A program made the position numbers and the translations under genes. This document shows, one piece after another, positions 28,458-37,720 of a DNA stretch of 64,000 bases (position 1 is its first letter; each line of letters begins with the position of its first letter). The stretch is from UBA7359 sp963976795 (lineage in GTDB: Bacteria; Pseudomonadota; Gammaproteobacteria; Eutrophobiales; Eutrophobiaceae). The DNA lies in contig CAXBLT010000017.1 of NCBI GenBank assembly GCA_963976795.1, positions 1 through 64,000 on the forward strand, given 5' to 3'. Below the pieces are notes generated by a model. It was not told the DNA's origin, ran no database searches, and saw nothing but the letters and a program-made list of their open reading frames with translations.

Positions 28458-31016
28458 TCAGCTTTCTTGTTCTTGTTCCTCTTCCCCATATTCGATAATC
28501 CGTTCCAGACCGGCCAAGTGTTCTGTTTCATTCAAATTAACCAGTCTTACACCTTGGGTATTACGACCAAAGACAGAGATGTCTTTAACAGGTGTTCTTA
28601 TCAGCGTGCCTTGATCACTGATCAACATAATCTCATCATCATTCTCAACTGACACAGCACCAACGACATTACCATTACGTTCTGATACTTGAATGGATAT
28701 AACACCCACACCACCACGTGATTTCTGAGGATAATCCTCAACCGCAGTACGCTTGCCATAACCATTTTCTGTGGCTGTCAAAATCGTCACATCTTTGTTT
28801 TCAACAATAATTAATGAAATGACATTTTGGTCTTTACTCAAACGAATTCCACGTACACCTTTCGCAGTTCTACCTGTTGCACGGACATGCGACTCAGGAA
28901 AACGTACGACCTTACCGGTATTGCTAAACAGCATAATATCCTGTTCACCATCAGTAATCTCAACACCAATAAGTTTATTGCCATCGGCTAGCTCTATTGC
29001 ACGTTTCCCACTTGGTCGCGCCCTCGAAAACTCGGCTAATGAAGTTTTCTTGACGGTGCCATCAGCTGTTGCCATGAAAATAAATTTATTCTCTTCATAC
29101 TCACGTATAGGCAATATGGCATTGATCTGCTCACCATCTTCCAGAGGCAATAGATTAATGATCGGTTTACCACGCGCGCTACGGCTAGCTTGCGGTAAAT
29201 CATAAACCTTAAGCCAATAGACTTTTCCTCGATTAGAAAAGCACAAGATTGTGTCATGGGTGCTAGCCATAAATAATTTATCAATAAAATCTTCGTCTTT
29301 GACTGAGGTTGCTGACTTACCGCGTCCACCACGTTTTTGCGAGCGGTAAGTATCCATTGGTTGTGATTTCGCATAACCCGCATGGGATAGTGTTACGACA
29401 ACATCCTCTTCCGTTATAAGGTCTTCCATGCTCAGATCTTCTTGAGTATGAACAATCTCAGTTTTTCTTTCATCCCCATAACGATCCAGAATGTCCTTCA
29501 ACTCATCGCGAATAACTTCCATTAAGCGCTCAGGTCGTGAGAGGATATCCAGTAAATCTGCAATGGCATCTAATAGCTCGCCATATTCTTTTAGAATCTT
29601 GTCTTTTTCAAGGCCAGTTAATTTTTGTAGCCGTAACTCAAGAATGGCCTGTGCCTGAACTGGAGAGAGTCGATAACCAGCCTCAGTAAGGCCATACTCT
29701 TTGGATAAATTGTCAGGTCTTGATGCATCGGCACCGGCGCTTTTTAACATTTCAACAACGGCACCAGATTCCCACGTCTCGGCCAATAAACTCTCCTTCG
29801 CATCGGCGGGACTCGCAGATTGCTTGATAAGCGCAATGACAGGGTCGATATTAGCCAAGGCAACCGCAAGCCCTTCTAATACATGGGCACGAGCTCTGGC
29901 CTTACGCAATTCAAAAAGGCTACGACGCGTGACTACTTCGCGACGATGACTAATAAACGCTTCGAGTAAATCCTTCAGGTTCATCAAGCGTGGTCGATTA
30001 TCAGCTAATGCCACGATATTGATGCCGAATACAGATTGCATCTGAGTAAACTTATACAAATTATTCAGGATAACTTCTGCGACTTCACCACGACGTAATT
30101 CAATAACAACGCGCATCCCATCTTTATCAGATTCATCGCGCAATTCACGGATACCAGTTACCTTCTTGTCTTTCACCAGCTCGGCTATCTTTTCAACTAA
30201 GCGCGCTTTGTTAACCTGATAGGGAAGCTCGTGAATAATAATCTTGTTGCCCGAGTCATTTTCTTCAATTTCAGTACGTGCCCGGACATAGATACGACCA
30301 CGTCCTGTTTCATAGGCTTCTCTGATACCCGATGAACCGTTAATAATGGCTGCGGTTGGAAAATCAGGTCCAGGAATGTATTCCATTAATTCCGGAATTG
30401 TTAATTCAGGGTTTTCAATCAAGGCCAAGCAGGCAGAAACGACTTCTGTCATGTTATGCGGTGGTATATTGGTCGCCATGCCCACAGCAATACCACTGGA
30501 ACCGTTTACAAGTAGATTGGGGATACGGGTCGGCATGACCACGGGTTCATGCTCAGAACCATCGTAGTTCGGGGCAAAATCGACCGTTTCTTTATCGAGA
30601 TCTTCTAAAATTTCATGCGCGATTCGCGACATACGTACTTCTGTGTATCGCATTGCGGCAGGAGAATCTCCATCAACTGAACCGAAGTTACCTTGCCCGT
30701 CGACCAATACATAGCGTAAGGAAAAAGGCTGGGCCATACGTACCATCGTGTCATAGACAGCGGTATCGCCATGTGGGTGGTACTTACCTATGACATCACC
30801 CACGACACGGGCTGATTTTTTATAGGGCTTGTTGTAGTCATTGCCCATTTCTTTCATCGCAAACAGAACGCGACGATGCACTGGCTTGAGTCCATCTCGG
30901 ACATCAGGCAAGGCGCGACCAACGATAACGCTCATGGCATAGTCCATATAGGACTGCCGCATTTCGTCTTCTATATTGACGTGCGAAAGTGCACGAGCGA
31001 AATCAGAGTCTGACAT
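28458..31016 (-). CDS. gyrA: DNA gyrase subunit A
   Basis: GyrA cuts and rejoins DNA during supercoiling. The 852-residue product has the catalytic tyrosine in AAMRYTEVRMS, and the gate region HPHGDTAVYDTMVRMAQ. The position matching E. coli Ser83 is Thr and the Asp87 position is Asp, as in wild-type Pseudomonas, so no resistance substitution is suggested. The C-terminal beta-pinwheel has the GyrA box QKRGGRG and ends in a short acidic tail. It lies 129 bp downstream of mtnA. Confidence 0.98.
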   Translation of the reverse strand: MSDSDFARALSHVNIEDEMRQSYMDYAMSVIVGRALPDVRDGLKPVHRRVLFAMKEMGNDYNKPYKKSARVVGDVIGKYHPHGDTAVYDTMVRMAQPFSLRYVLVDGQGNFGSVDGDSPAAMRYTEVRMSRIAHEILEDLDKETVDFAPNYDGSEHEPVVMPTRIPNLLVNGSSGIAVGMATNIPPHNMTEVVSACLALIENPELTIPELMEYIPGPDFPTAAIINGSSGIREAYETGRGRIYVRARTEIEENDSGNKIIIHELPYQVNKARLVEKIAELVKDKKVTGIRELRDESDKDGMRVVIELRRGEVAEVILNNLYKFTQMQSVFGINIVALADNRPRLMNLKDLLEAFISHRREVVTRRSLFELRKARARAHVLEGLAVALANIDPVIALIKQSASPADAKESLLAETWESGAVVEMLKSAGADASRPDNLSKEYGLTEAGYRLSPVQAQAILELRLQKLTGLEKDKILKEYGELLDAIADLLDILSRPERLMEVIRDELKDILDRYGDERKTEIVHTQEDLSMEDLITEEDVVVTLSHAGYAKSQPMDTYRSQKRGGRGKSATSVKDEDFIDKLFMASTHDTILCFSNRGKVYWLKVYDLPQASRSARGKPIINLLPLEDGEQINAILPIREYEENKFIFMATADGTVKKTSLAEFSRARPSGKRAIELADGNKLIGVEITDGEQDIMLFSNTGKVVRFPESHVRATGRTAKGVRGIRLSKDQNVISLIIVENKDVTILTATENGYGKRTAVEDYPQKSRGGVGVISIQVSERNGNVVGAVSVENDDEIMLISDQGTLIRTPVKDISVFGRNTQGVRLVNLNETEHLAGLERIIEYGEEEQEQES

Positions 31017-31145
31017 AAATTATTGATGGAAAAGGGAGCAAAAAAAGCCTTAATTTCTAGTAATTTTTAAAGCCAAAATTTTAACATATTTCAGCCATTT
31101 ACCCTACCAAAATTTTACTTTTAAATCGGGATTTTCAGGCCTAAA

Positions 31146-32201
31146 TTATCCGAATAATGCAAGCATTTTTTCAGTGTCCGGATTATGCACAATTCCCTTT
31201 TCTGTGACGATGACATCAACCAATTTTGCCGGGGTAATATCAAACGCCGGATTAATGGCCTCGATGTCGTTTGGAGCAATTCGAGTGGCCTTAAAGTCCG
31301 TGATTTCTTCAGTTCCACGGTTTTCTATTGGTATATCTGCACCCGTTTCAATATCCATATCAATCGTCGATGAAGGTGCTACAACCATCACTTTTACCCC
31401 GTGATAATAAGCAGAGACCGCATGCGAATAGGTGCCAATCTTATTTGCGACATCACCATTTGCAGCAATTCGATCTGAACCGACTATCAGCCAGGCTATT
31501 TTGTTACTTTCCATCACGCTTGCAATTGCAGAATCTATCACTAACTTCACCGGGATCTGATCTTGTTGTAATTCCCAACTGGTCAAACGCGCTCCCTGAA
31601 ACCAGGGACGGGTTTCAGAAGAAAATACATTTGTAATAGAACCCTTTTTAAATGCTGTTCTGATAACTCCCAAAGCCGTACCGTAACCACCTGTAGCCAA
31701 TGCCCCCGCATTACAATGTGTGATTACCTGACTATTAGCTAGAATTAACTCAGCGCCTAAACGTCCCATTTCATGATTTGCGGCGATATCCTCTTTATGA
31801 ATTTGCTTTGCCATTTCTAATAAAACAGGTTCTGGGTTGCCTTCAATCAGTGCAAAAGCCTGGCACATTTCAGCAATCGCCCAATGCAAATTAACCGCTG
31901 TGGGTCTTGCCGCAGCAAGTGTCTCAATATCCCCTGCTATTTTTTCTCTCCATAACTCCTCTGCATCCTGCCAAGCTGTCCGCGCTGCTAAAACAACGGC
32001 ATAGGCCGCAGCAATCCCTATCGCCGGGGCTCCTCGAACCACCATGTCTTTAATTGCTATTGCGACGGCACTAGCTGAGTCATAATTAAGATAGTTTATT
32101 TCTCGTGGCAGTTTCCTTTGGTCTAATAAGCTCAACATTCCTGCATTCCATTTCACGGCAGAAAATGCTTCCGGTGGAAATTCTAATTTATCGTTGTCCA
32201 A
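31146..32201 (-). CDS. mtnA: Methylthioribose-1-phosphate isomerase
   Basis: MtnA converts methylthioribose 1-phosphate to methylthioribulose 1-phosphate in methionine salvage. The 351-residue sequence has RGAPAIGIAAAYAV, the catalytic cysteine in ITHCNAGALATGGYGTA and the catalytic aspartate in VGSDRIAANGDVANKIGTY, which set it apart from eIF2B-like relatives. It is divergent from mtaD, with starts about 60 bp apart. mtnA-gyrA adjacency is also seen in pseudomonads. Confidence 0.96.
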   Translation of the reverse strand: MDNDKLEFPPEAFSAVKWNAGMLSLLDQRKLPREINYLNYDSASAVAIAIKDMVVRGAPAIGIAAAYAVVLAARTAWQDAEELWREKIAGDIETLAAARPTAVNLHWAIAEMCQAFALIEGNPEPVLLEMAKQIHKEDIAANHEMGRLGAELILANSQVITHCNAGALATGGYGTALGVIRTAFKKGSITNVFSSETRPWFQGARLTSWELQQDQIPVKLVIDSAIASVMESNKIAWLIVGSDRIAANGDVANKIGTYSHAVSAYYHGVKVMVVAPSSTIDMDIETGADIPIENRGTEEITDFKATRIAPNDIEAINPAFDITPAKLVDVIVTEKGIVHNPDTEKMLALFG

Positions 32202-32260
32202 TTCGTTTTATCCTGTTAATGATTTATCATGATGAAAAAACCAAGGATACCTCTTTCAAG

Positions 32261-33574
32261 ATGAATGTTGATACTTTAGTTCATGCCCGATGGATTATAC
32301 CTGTAGAACCGGCAAATACCGTCTATGAAAATTATTCGATTGCGATCAAAGGCGACAAGATCGAAGGGATACTCCCGACAGATGATGCGAAGAAAAAATT
32401 TACTGCAATAGCCGAACACAATTTGGAAGACCATGTGCTTATCCCGGGCCTGATCAATGCACATACCCATGCAGCCATGACCTTGTTACGTGGTCTAGCT
32501 GATGACCTGCCTTTGATGGAATGGCTCAATGAGCATATCTGGCCGGCTGAACAAAAATGGGTTAATCCTGAATTCGTCAAAGACGGTACCGAAATCGCTG
32601 TAGCCGAAATGATCCGTGGCGGCACCACTTGCTTTAATGATATGTACTTCTTTCCCGATCAGACAGCAGAAGTTTGCGCCAATATTGGTATGCGTGTCGT
32701 CGTCGGTTTAATCCTAATCGATTTTCCCACTGCTTGGGCTAATGACGCTGATGAATATGTACTAAAAGGTGAACAAGTACACGACACCTACCGCCATAAC
32801 CCTCTGATAAATACTGCCTTTGCGCCACACGCGCCCTACACTGTGTCGGACGAACCACTAAAACATATCGATGTGCTAGCAGAAGAACTCGATATCCCGA
32901 TTCATATGCACATCCATGAAACAGCATTTGAAGTTGAACAAAGCATCGAACAACACGGCAAACGTCCGTTACAACGCCTAACAGAACTTGGTGTCATCAG
33001 CCCGCGGATGTTGGCCGTGCATATGACACAGCTGAAAAAAGACGAAATAGAAGAACTCGCGAAGCTCGGTGTTAGCGTCGCTCATTGCCCGGAATCGAAC
33101 CTCAAACTTGCCAGTGGCTTTTGTCCCGTCGCAGAACTACATAAAGCGGGGGTTAATGTTTGTATCGGTACCGATGGTACCGCCAGTAATAATGATCTGG
33201 ATATGATCGGCGAAATGCGCACCGCTGCCCTACTCGCCAAAGGTGTTGCCAACGACACCACAGTTCTTGATGCACACACTACTTTAAAGATGGCCACACT
33301 CAATGGCGCAAAGGCACTTGGACTGAATGAGTCGATTGGTTCATTAAAGAAAGGAAAGCAAGCCGACATCGTTGCAATCAACCTCAACCAACTCGAAACC
33401 GCTCCAAACTACGAACCACTATCGCAAATCATCTATGCCGGAAACCGTGAACAAGTCAGCGATGTCTGGATAGCAGGGAAGCAAGTTTTAAAGAACCGAG
33501 AATTAACAACAATGGAATACTCCAAACTGATGGAGAAGGCGAAAAGCTGGGAAAAGAAAATCAAGTCTAATTGA
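32261..33574 (+). CDS. mtaD: 5-methylthioadenosine / S-adenosylhomocysteine deaminase
   Basis: An amidohydrolase (TRZ/ATZ family) of 437 residues from the chosen start. Metal ligands are seen as NAHTHAAM (HxH), HIHETAFE with upstream HMHI, and the later GTDGTASNND aspartate. It deaminates methylthioadenosine to methylthioinosine and/or SAH to S-inosylhomocysteine. An open frame runs upstream to 32105 and overlaps mtnA, but the family start MNVDTLVHARWIIPVEP begins at 32261. Divergent pairing with mtnA supports the methylthioadenosine role. Confidence 0.92.
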   Translation: MNVDTLVHARWIIPVEPANTVYENYSIAIKGDKIEGILPTDDAKKKFTAIAEHNLEDHVLIPGLINAHTHAAMTLLRGLADDLPLMEWLNEHIWPAEQKWVNPEFVKDGTEIAVAEMIRGGTTCFNDMYFFPDQTAEVCANIGMRVVVGLILIDFPTAWANDADEYVLKGEQVHDTYRHNPLINTAFAPHAPYTVSDEPLKHIDVLAEELDIPIHMHIHETAFEVEQSIEQHGKRPLQRLTELGVISPRMLAVHMTQLKKDEIEELAKLGVSVAHCPESNLKLASGFCPVAELHKAGVNVCIGTDGTASNNDLDMIGEMRTAALLAKGVANDTTVLDAHTTLKMATLNGAKALGLNESIGSLKKGKQADIVAINLNQLETAPNYEPLSQIIYAGNREQVSDVWIAGKQVLKNRELTTMEYSKLMEKAKSWEKKIKSN

Positions 33575-33615
33575 TTTATACACAACGTTTATCTTAAATT
33601 TAAGGTAAGACCACA

Positions 33616-34170
33616 ATGCTAGAAGATATTTTTAAAGGATTAAGCGCTGCCTCTGGAATAGAAACCATTACTGACTTTGGCGCAATCTACAATCGTGACC
33701 AAGGCCCAAACCTGGTAACGATAAAACTATCAATAGAACAATATAAATCCTACTTCTATCTTCGAATTTCTATTACCTACAGCCGTGGCATGAGTAAAAA
33801 AACACGCGTTATTAAATGGCCTTACAGTGAAACAGAAGCAAACGATTTAACCCTTGTTATTGAGGACATAAAAAAAGTAGTACAAGCCAAGGATCACCCG
33901 GAACTTAATTTAAGCGATAACCGAACGGGTATTGGCCGTTGGTTTGATTCGCTCACGGGAAGAAAATACTACGGCTATTTTGAATTCACTTCACCGGGAA
34001 GACTCACTGAAGACATCAGCGTCACTGCCGAAATCACTGATTCAGGAAAGGATACCCTTGTCTCACTCACAGAAAGGAAAAAAGGCCACAGCTTTATATT
34101 ATCCCACCCACCGCATGATGCGTTTGAAGTCATTTTGTCCACACTAGAAAAATTCATGTCAGAAAACTAA
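33616..34170 (+). CDS. Uncharacterised cytoplasmic protein
   Basis: A 184-residue protein with no signal peptide, membrane segment or cysteine cluster that I can recognise. The sequence alternates beta-like stretches (LVTIKLSIEQYKSYFYLRISITY, in two runs) with charged loops, and has a central IGRWFDSLTGRKYYGYFEF segment. A plausible ribosome binding site (AAGGTAAG) precedes the ATG. It follows mtaD by 41 bp on the same strand, so co-transcription is likely, but its job is unknown. Confidence 0.7.
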   Translation: MLEDIFKGLSAASGIETITDFGAIYNRDQGPNLVTIKLSIEQYKSYFYLRISITYSRGMSKKTRVIKWPYSETEANDLTLVIEDIKKVVQAKDHPELNLSDNRTGIGRWFDSLTGRKYYGYFEFTSPGRLTEDISVTAEITDSGKDTLVSLTERKKGHSFILSHPPHDAFEVILSTLEKFMSEN

Positions 34171-34315
34171 TCCCTGTACCTCAAAAATTAAAGCATCAAA
34201 AAAATTAACCGCTATTGTCTTTATGAATATATATTACCGAATACTTAAATAAAATGATTTTTGTCGAATCTCCGACCGGCTTTTTTATACCCGAATAAAA
34301 GCAAAACTCACATAA

Positions 34316-34420
34316 GAAGAAGTCGCCAAAACTCGAAACATAACGACACAAACAGTCAAACGCTGGGAAACCCGCAAAGGCGCGCCCAAAAGTAAAAAAC
34401 TCATAATGGAATTAGATTAG
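34316..34420 (+). pseudogene. Fragment of an XRE-type helix-turn-helix protein
   Basis: Thirty-four codons ending at a TAG read as a recognition-helix pattern: EEVAKTRNITTQTVKRWETRKG, split here as EEVAKTRNIT and TQTVKRWETRKG. This is the typical Cro/CI helix-turn-helix layout. A stop codon lies directly before it and no start is available. A 14-codon open frame just upstream (34254-34298, MIFVESPTGF...) resembles the start of HigB/RelE-type toxins, so the pair may be the remains of a toxin-antitoxin module. The evidence is short and the call is tentative. Confidence 0.4.
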
Positions 34421-34627
34421 CTCTATAATATTTCATATCCATGGTTATCATTTCATTACGGAAGCGAAGAATATGATTTTGAACAGGGATTTGAACTTGA
34501 GGATATTTGGCAAAGACTCGATAGAGAAAAACAAAAAATCACTATGATATATCTTCAAAAATTGATGATATAAGAAAATATAAAATTGAACCTATAGTAT
34601 TAGTGTTGATTAGTTTTATTTTCCCTT

Positions 34628-34764
34628 ATGACTTGCCGAAGGATTCTTCTATTTTAATGGTTGAGCAACATGGATGTTGCGAAAGCGTATTGACGACAGG
34701 GACATCGTCTATACGCGTGCCGTTGAAATGAAATAACCCCGAGGGTCTCCGTAGGACAAGTCAT
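34628..34764. repeat. Nested inverted-repeat element
   Basis: The ends are 8-bp inverted repeats, ATGACTTG (34628-34635) and CAAGTCAT (34757-34764). Inside are a 7-bp hairpin GCAACAT-gg-ATGTTGC (34665-34680) and a longer one pairing GCGTAT/ATACGC and GACGA/TCGTC (34685-34716). The phrases CATGGATG and CAGGGACATCG resemble interspersed repeats found in several gammaproteobacterial genomes. Only one copy is seen in this window. Confidence 0.65.
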
Positions 34765-34788
34765 TGGGGTGCCCTTTTTTCTTGGTGT

Positions 34789-34817
34789 CTTCTTTTTTTG
34801 GGCAAGCAAAAAAGAAG
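34789..34817. repeat. T/A-rich inverted repeat
   Basis: CTTCTTTTTT (34789-34798) pairs with AAAAAAGAAG (34808-34817) across a 9-nt loop. It directly follows the nested repeat element and probably belongs to the same unit. A smaller 5-bp hairpin TCGCC/GGCGA follows at 34822-34837. The long T run could also terminate transcription arriving from the left. Confidence 0.55.
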
Positions 34818-34878
34818 TTACTCGCCGTAAAAGGCGAAACTAACGTAAAAAAGAATAATGAAGTTATTATTTGACTGG

Positions 34879-34898
34879 ATTCCCATTTTCATGGGAAT
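34879..34898. repeat. REP-like palindrome, copy 1
   Basis: A perfect 8-bp stem, ATTCCCAT and ATGGGAAT, around a TTTC loop. The flanks GG...GACGG are shared in part with the palindrome at 41113-41138. It lies 30 bp after the 3' end of rnt. Confidence 0.6.
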
Positions 34899-34927
34899 GA
34901 CGGAGTTCTTAAAAAGAATACCGCTGA

Positions 34928-35602
34928 TTATTCATCATCAACTCGAAACAACCCTGAATACTCATTCCACCGATTAACAATCTCACAAAACAGTAATGCA
35001 GTTTGTTCGGCGTCATAACGCGCAGAGTGCGCTTCCTTGGTATCCCACCTCAATCCGGCTTCTTCAGCAGCACGAGCTAATACAGTTTGTCCATAGGCTA
35101 AGCCTGCCATGGTTGCGGTATCAAAGGTGCTGAAGGGATGGAATGGGTTGCGTTTGATCTGCGTACGTTCAACAGCGGCATTTAGAAAGCCCAAATCAAA
35201 AGAGGCATTGTGTCCTACTAAAATGGCGCGACTGCAGCGATGCTCTTTTATTTTTTTTCTTACCGGTTTGAATACTTCTTGCAAGGCTTCTGTCTCACTG
35301 ACCGCGATCTGTTTACGAAAAGGATGATTGGGATCGACACCGATAAAATCTAGCGACGCTTGATCGAGATTTGCACCTTCGAATGGATTGACATGTTTGG
35401 AGACAACTTCATCGATGCACCATTGTTTTTCTTCATTGACCGTTACCGTTACCGCTGCAATTTCTAACAAGGCATCGGTTGCTGCATTAAACCCTGCTGT
35501 TTCAACATCAATGATGACGGGTAAAAACCCACGAAATCGTTTTGCAACCGGCGATTTATTATTCGCCGTTGTTTCAGTTATTTCTTCAGTTGCCATGAAC
35601 AT
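34928..35602 (-). CDS. rnt: Ribonuclease T
   Basis: RNase T is a 3'-5' exonuclease that trims tRNA and other stable RNA ends. The DEDD residues are visible: IDVETAGF (Asp, Glu), HNASFDLGFL (Asp) and HSARYDAEQTA (His, Asp). The RFRGFLPVIIDVE start matches the E. coli protein after an N-terminal extension of about 20 residues. The 224-residue length is normal. Its start overlaps the 3' end of pyrC by 25 bp; the internal ATG at 35596 is an alternative. Confidence 0.96.
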   Translation of the reverse strand: MFMATEEITETTANNKSPVAKRFRGFLPVIIDVETAGFNAATDALLEIAAVTVTVNEEKQWCIDEVVSKHVNPFEGANLDQASLDFIGVDPNHPFRKQIAVSETEALQEVFKPVRKKIKEHRCSRAILVGHNASFDLGFLNAAVERTQIKRNPFHPFSTFDTATMAGLAYGQTVLARAAEEAGLRWDTKEAHSARYDAEQTALLFCEIVNRWNEYSGLFRVDDE

Positions 35603-36612
35603 GTCCCCCCGGCTCGAAAGGGAACAATCTCTTCATTACCAAAAGGGTGTGATTCAGGAATGGTTTGCTCTTCTCTAACTAATGTCATTTGTTCTGTATT
35701 TCGTGGTAAGTCGTAATAGTCTGCACCATAGTGACTGGCAAAGGCTTCGAGTTTATCGAGTTGTCCAGCAGCATCAAATGCTTCGGCGTATATCTCTAGT
35801 GCGTTAGGGGCTGAATAGATTCCGGCACAACCACAGCTGGTCTCTTTTGTATTTCGCGCATGCGGCGCGCTATCGGTGCCGAGGAAAAACTTCGAATTAC
35901 CACTCATCGCCGCTGTCGATACCGCTTGGCGATCATCTTCTGCCTTTAATACAGGCAAGCAATAATGGTGCGGTTGCAAGCCACCTTTAAATAAATCATT
36001 TCTGTTTAAGAGTATGTGTTGCGGCGTAATCGTTGCAGCAAGCTTATCACTTGATTCCATCACAAAATCAGCGGCGGCGCGTGTCGTGATATGTTCAAAG
36101 ACTATTTTAAGCTCAGGAAAATCTTTCACCAGTAGTGCTAGCACTGTATCGATAAACACGGCTTCGCGGTCAAACACATCGACATCGTCGCCTGTGACTT
36201 CGCCGTGTACCAAAAGTGGTAAGCCACTTTTCATCATGGCATCAAGGGCGGCATAGGTATTCTTTATATCTGTTACACCTTGGTCAGAATTGGTCGTCGC
36301 GCCTGCAGGATAATATTTTAATGCCTTAATAATCTTAGACTCTGCTGCGGTCTTTATCGTCTCGACTGAGGTGTTATCGGTTAGATATAAGGTCATCAGT
36401 GGTTCAAAATTATATTTTTTATCAACACACTGTAAGATACGCTCCCTGTAAGCCAGTGCCATTTCTGTATTAACCACGGGTGGTTTAAGATTAGGCATGA
36501 CTATCGCGCGCGCGAATTGCACTGCGGAATGATTCACAACACTGGACAACGCAACGCCATCACGCAAGTGCAGATGGAAATCGTCAGGTTTTGTTATAGT
36601 TATCGTTTGCAT
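35578..36612 (-). CDS. pyrC: Dihydroorotase
   Basis: PyrC cyclises carbamoyl aspartate to dihydroorotate in pyrimidine synthesis. The 344-residue sequence is the E. coli-like class II type, with the zinc motif DFHLHLRDG, the carbamylated lysine in LKYYPAGATTNSDQG, FEHITT, and the substrate loop GTDSAPH. pyrC-rnt adjacency is known from pseudomonads. Its promoter region is shared with the divergent tas gene (67 bp). Confidence 0.97.
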   Translation of the reverse strand: MQTITITKPDDFHLHLRDGVALSSVVNHSAVQFARAIVMPNLKPPVVNTEMALAYRERILQCVDKKYNFEPLMTLYLTDNTSVETIKTAAESKIIKALKYYPAGATTNSDQGVTDIKNTYAALDAMMKSGLPLLVHGEVTGDDVDVFDREAVFIDTVLALLVKDFPELKIVFEHITTRAAADFVMESSDKLAATITPQHILLNRNDLFKGGLQPHHYCLPVLKAEDDRQAVSTAAMSGNSKFFLGTDSAPHARNTKETSCGCAGIYSAPNALEIYAEAFDAAGQLDKLEAFASHYGADYYDLPRNTEQMTLVREEQTIPESHPFGNEEIVPFRAGGTCSWQLKK

Positions 36613-36679
36613 AGTTGAATGAAATTATTACATATTAAAGATGAAAGGTATCTACACACTTTAATAAAGAGAGAACAAG

Positions 36680-37720
36680 ATGGAATTCACAAAGTTAGGC
36701 AACACTGACATCAAAGTCAGCCGCATTTGTCTCGGAACGATGACCTGGGGCGAACAAAACACCCAAGTCGAAGCACACCAGCAATTAGATTATGCGGTGG
36801 ACGCAGGTATTAATTTTATTGATACCGCTGAAATGTATCCGGTGCCGCCGACAGAAGAAACCCAGGGGCTGACCGAAACCTATATTGGTAGCTGGTTGGC
36901 AAAAAGACAGGATCGCGATAAATTGATTATTGCCAGTAAGGTTTGCGGTCAAAATCTTTTTGCGCCCTACTTACGCAATGGTCAAGCAAAGCTCGATAAA
37001 AAGAATATCCATCAGGCATTAGATGCTTCTTTAAAACGACTACAAACGGATTACATCGATCTCTATCAAACACATTGGCCGGATCGTGATACTAACTACT
37101 TTGGTCAATTGGGTTATTACCATGCTCCGGAAAAAGACGGCACAGCAATTGCCGAAACACTGGATGTGTTCGATGGATTGATAAAGGAAGGCAAGATTCG
37201 GATGATTGGTATTTCAAATGAAACCCCGTGGGGTTGCGCAGAATATCTCCGCGCCGCTAAGGAACTCAATTTACCAAGAATAGTGAGCATCCAGAACCCT
37301 TACAATCTACTCAACCGAACCTTTGAAATTGGTCTTTCAGAATTTTCCCATCGCGAACAAACAGGCTTGTTGGCCTACTCGCCGCTCGCTTTTGGTGTAT
37401 TAAGTGGTAAATTTTTAAACGGTGCCAGACCCGCAGGTACTCGCCTCGTATTGTGGGATCGTTTCAGTCGATATTCAAACCCGCAGGCCGATGCGGCAAC
37501 CGCAGACTATGTCAAACTGGCACAAGAAAATGGATTGGATCCAGCGCAAATGGCATTGGCTTTTGTGAATAGCCGCCCCTTTCTCACCAGTAATATTATT
37601 GGTGCGACATCCATGGAACAACTAAAAAACAATATCGAGAGTATCAATATCAAACTCTCGAAAAAAATTATCAAAGCAATCGAAACTATCCATGAAAAAA
37701 TCCCAAACCCTTCTCCTTAA
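36680..37720 (+). CDS. tas: NADP(H)-dependent aldo-keto reductase, Tas type
   Basis: A 346-residue (beta/alpha)8 oxidoreductase. The catalytic tetrad is readable: Asp and Tyr in FIDTAEMYPVP, Lys in IIASKVCG and His in YQTHWPDRDTNYFG. The last motif and the N-terminal LGNTDIKVSRICLGTMTWGEQNT are typical of Tas. The physiological substrate is not known. A good ribosome binding site (AAAGAGAG) precedes the start. The 3' end overlaps the next gene by 29 bp in another frame. Confidence 0.93.
   Translation: MEFTKLGNTDIKVSRICLGTMTWGEQNTQVEAHQQLDYAVDAGINFIDTAEMYPVPPTEETQGLTETYIGSWLAKRQDRDKLIIASKVCGQNLFAPYLRNGQAKLDKKNIHQALDASLKRLQTDYIDLYQTHWPDRDTNYFGQLGYYHAPEKDGTAIAETLDVFDGLIKEGKIRMIGISNETPWGCAEYLRAAKELNLPRIVSIQNPYNLLNRTFEIGLSEFSHREQTGLLAYSPLAFGVLSGKFLNGARPAGTRLVLWDRFSRYSNPQADAATADYVKLAQENGLDPAQMALAFVNSRPFLTSNIIGATSMEQLKNNIESINIKLSKKIIKAIETIHEKIPNPSP

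Larger units (their letters stand above)
34171..34927. other. Non-coding interval with decayed genes and hairpin repeats
   Basis: About 757 bp between the unknown gene at 33.6 kb and rnt without an intact gene. The left half (to about 34580) looks like degraded coding sequence, including an HTH fragment at 34316-34420 and a further open stretch in another frame around 34450-34570. The right half (34628-34898) is a chain of inverted repeats. The interval resembles a spot where mobile or toxin-antitoxin DNA inserted and decayed. Confidence 0.6.

Noticed and set aside
29036..29383. A 115-codon frame on the same strand inside gyrA.
   Set aside because: It is an out-of-frame shadow of gyrA with no domain similarity.
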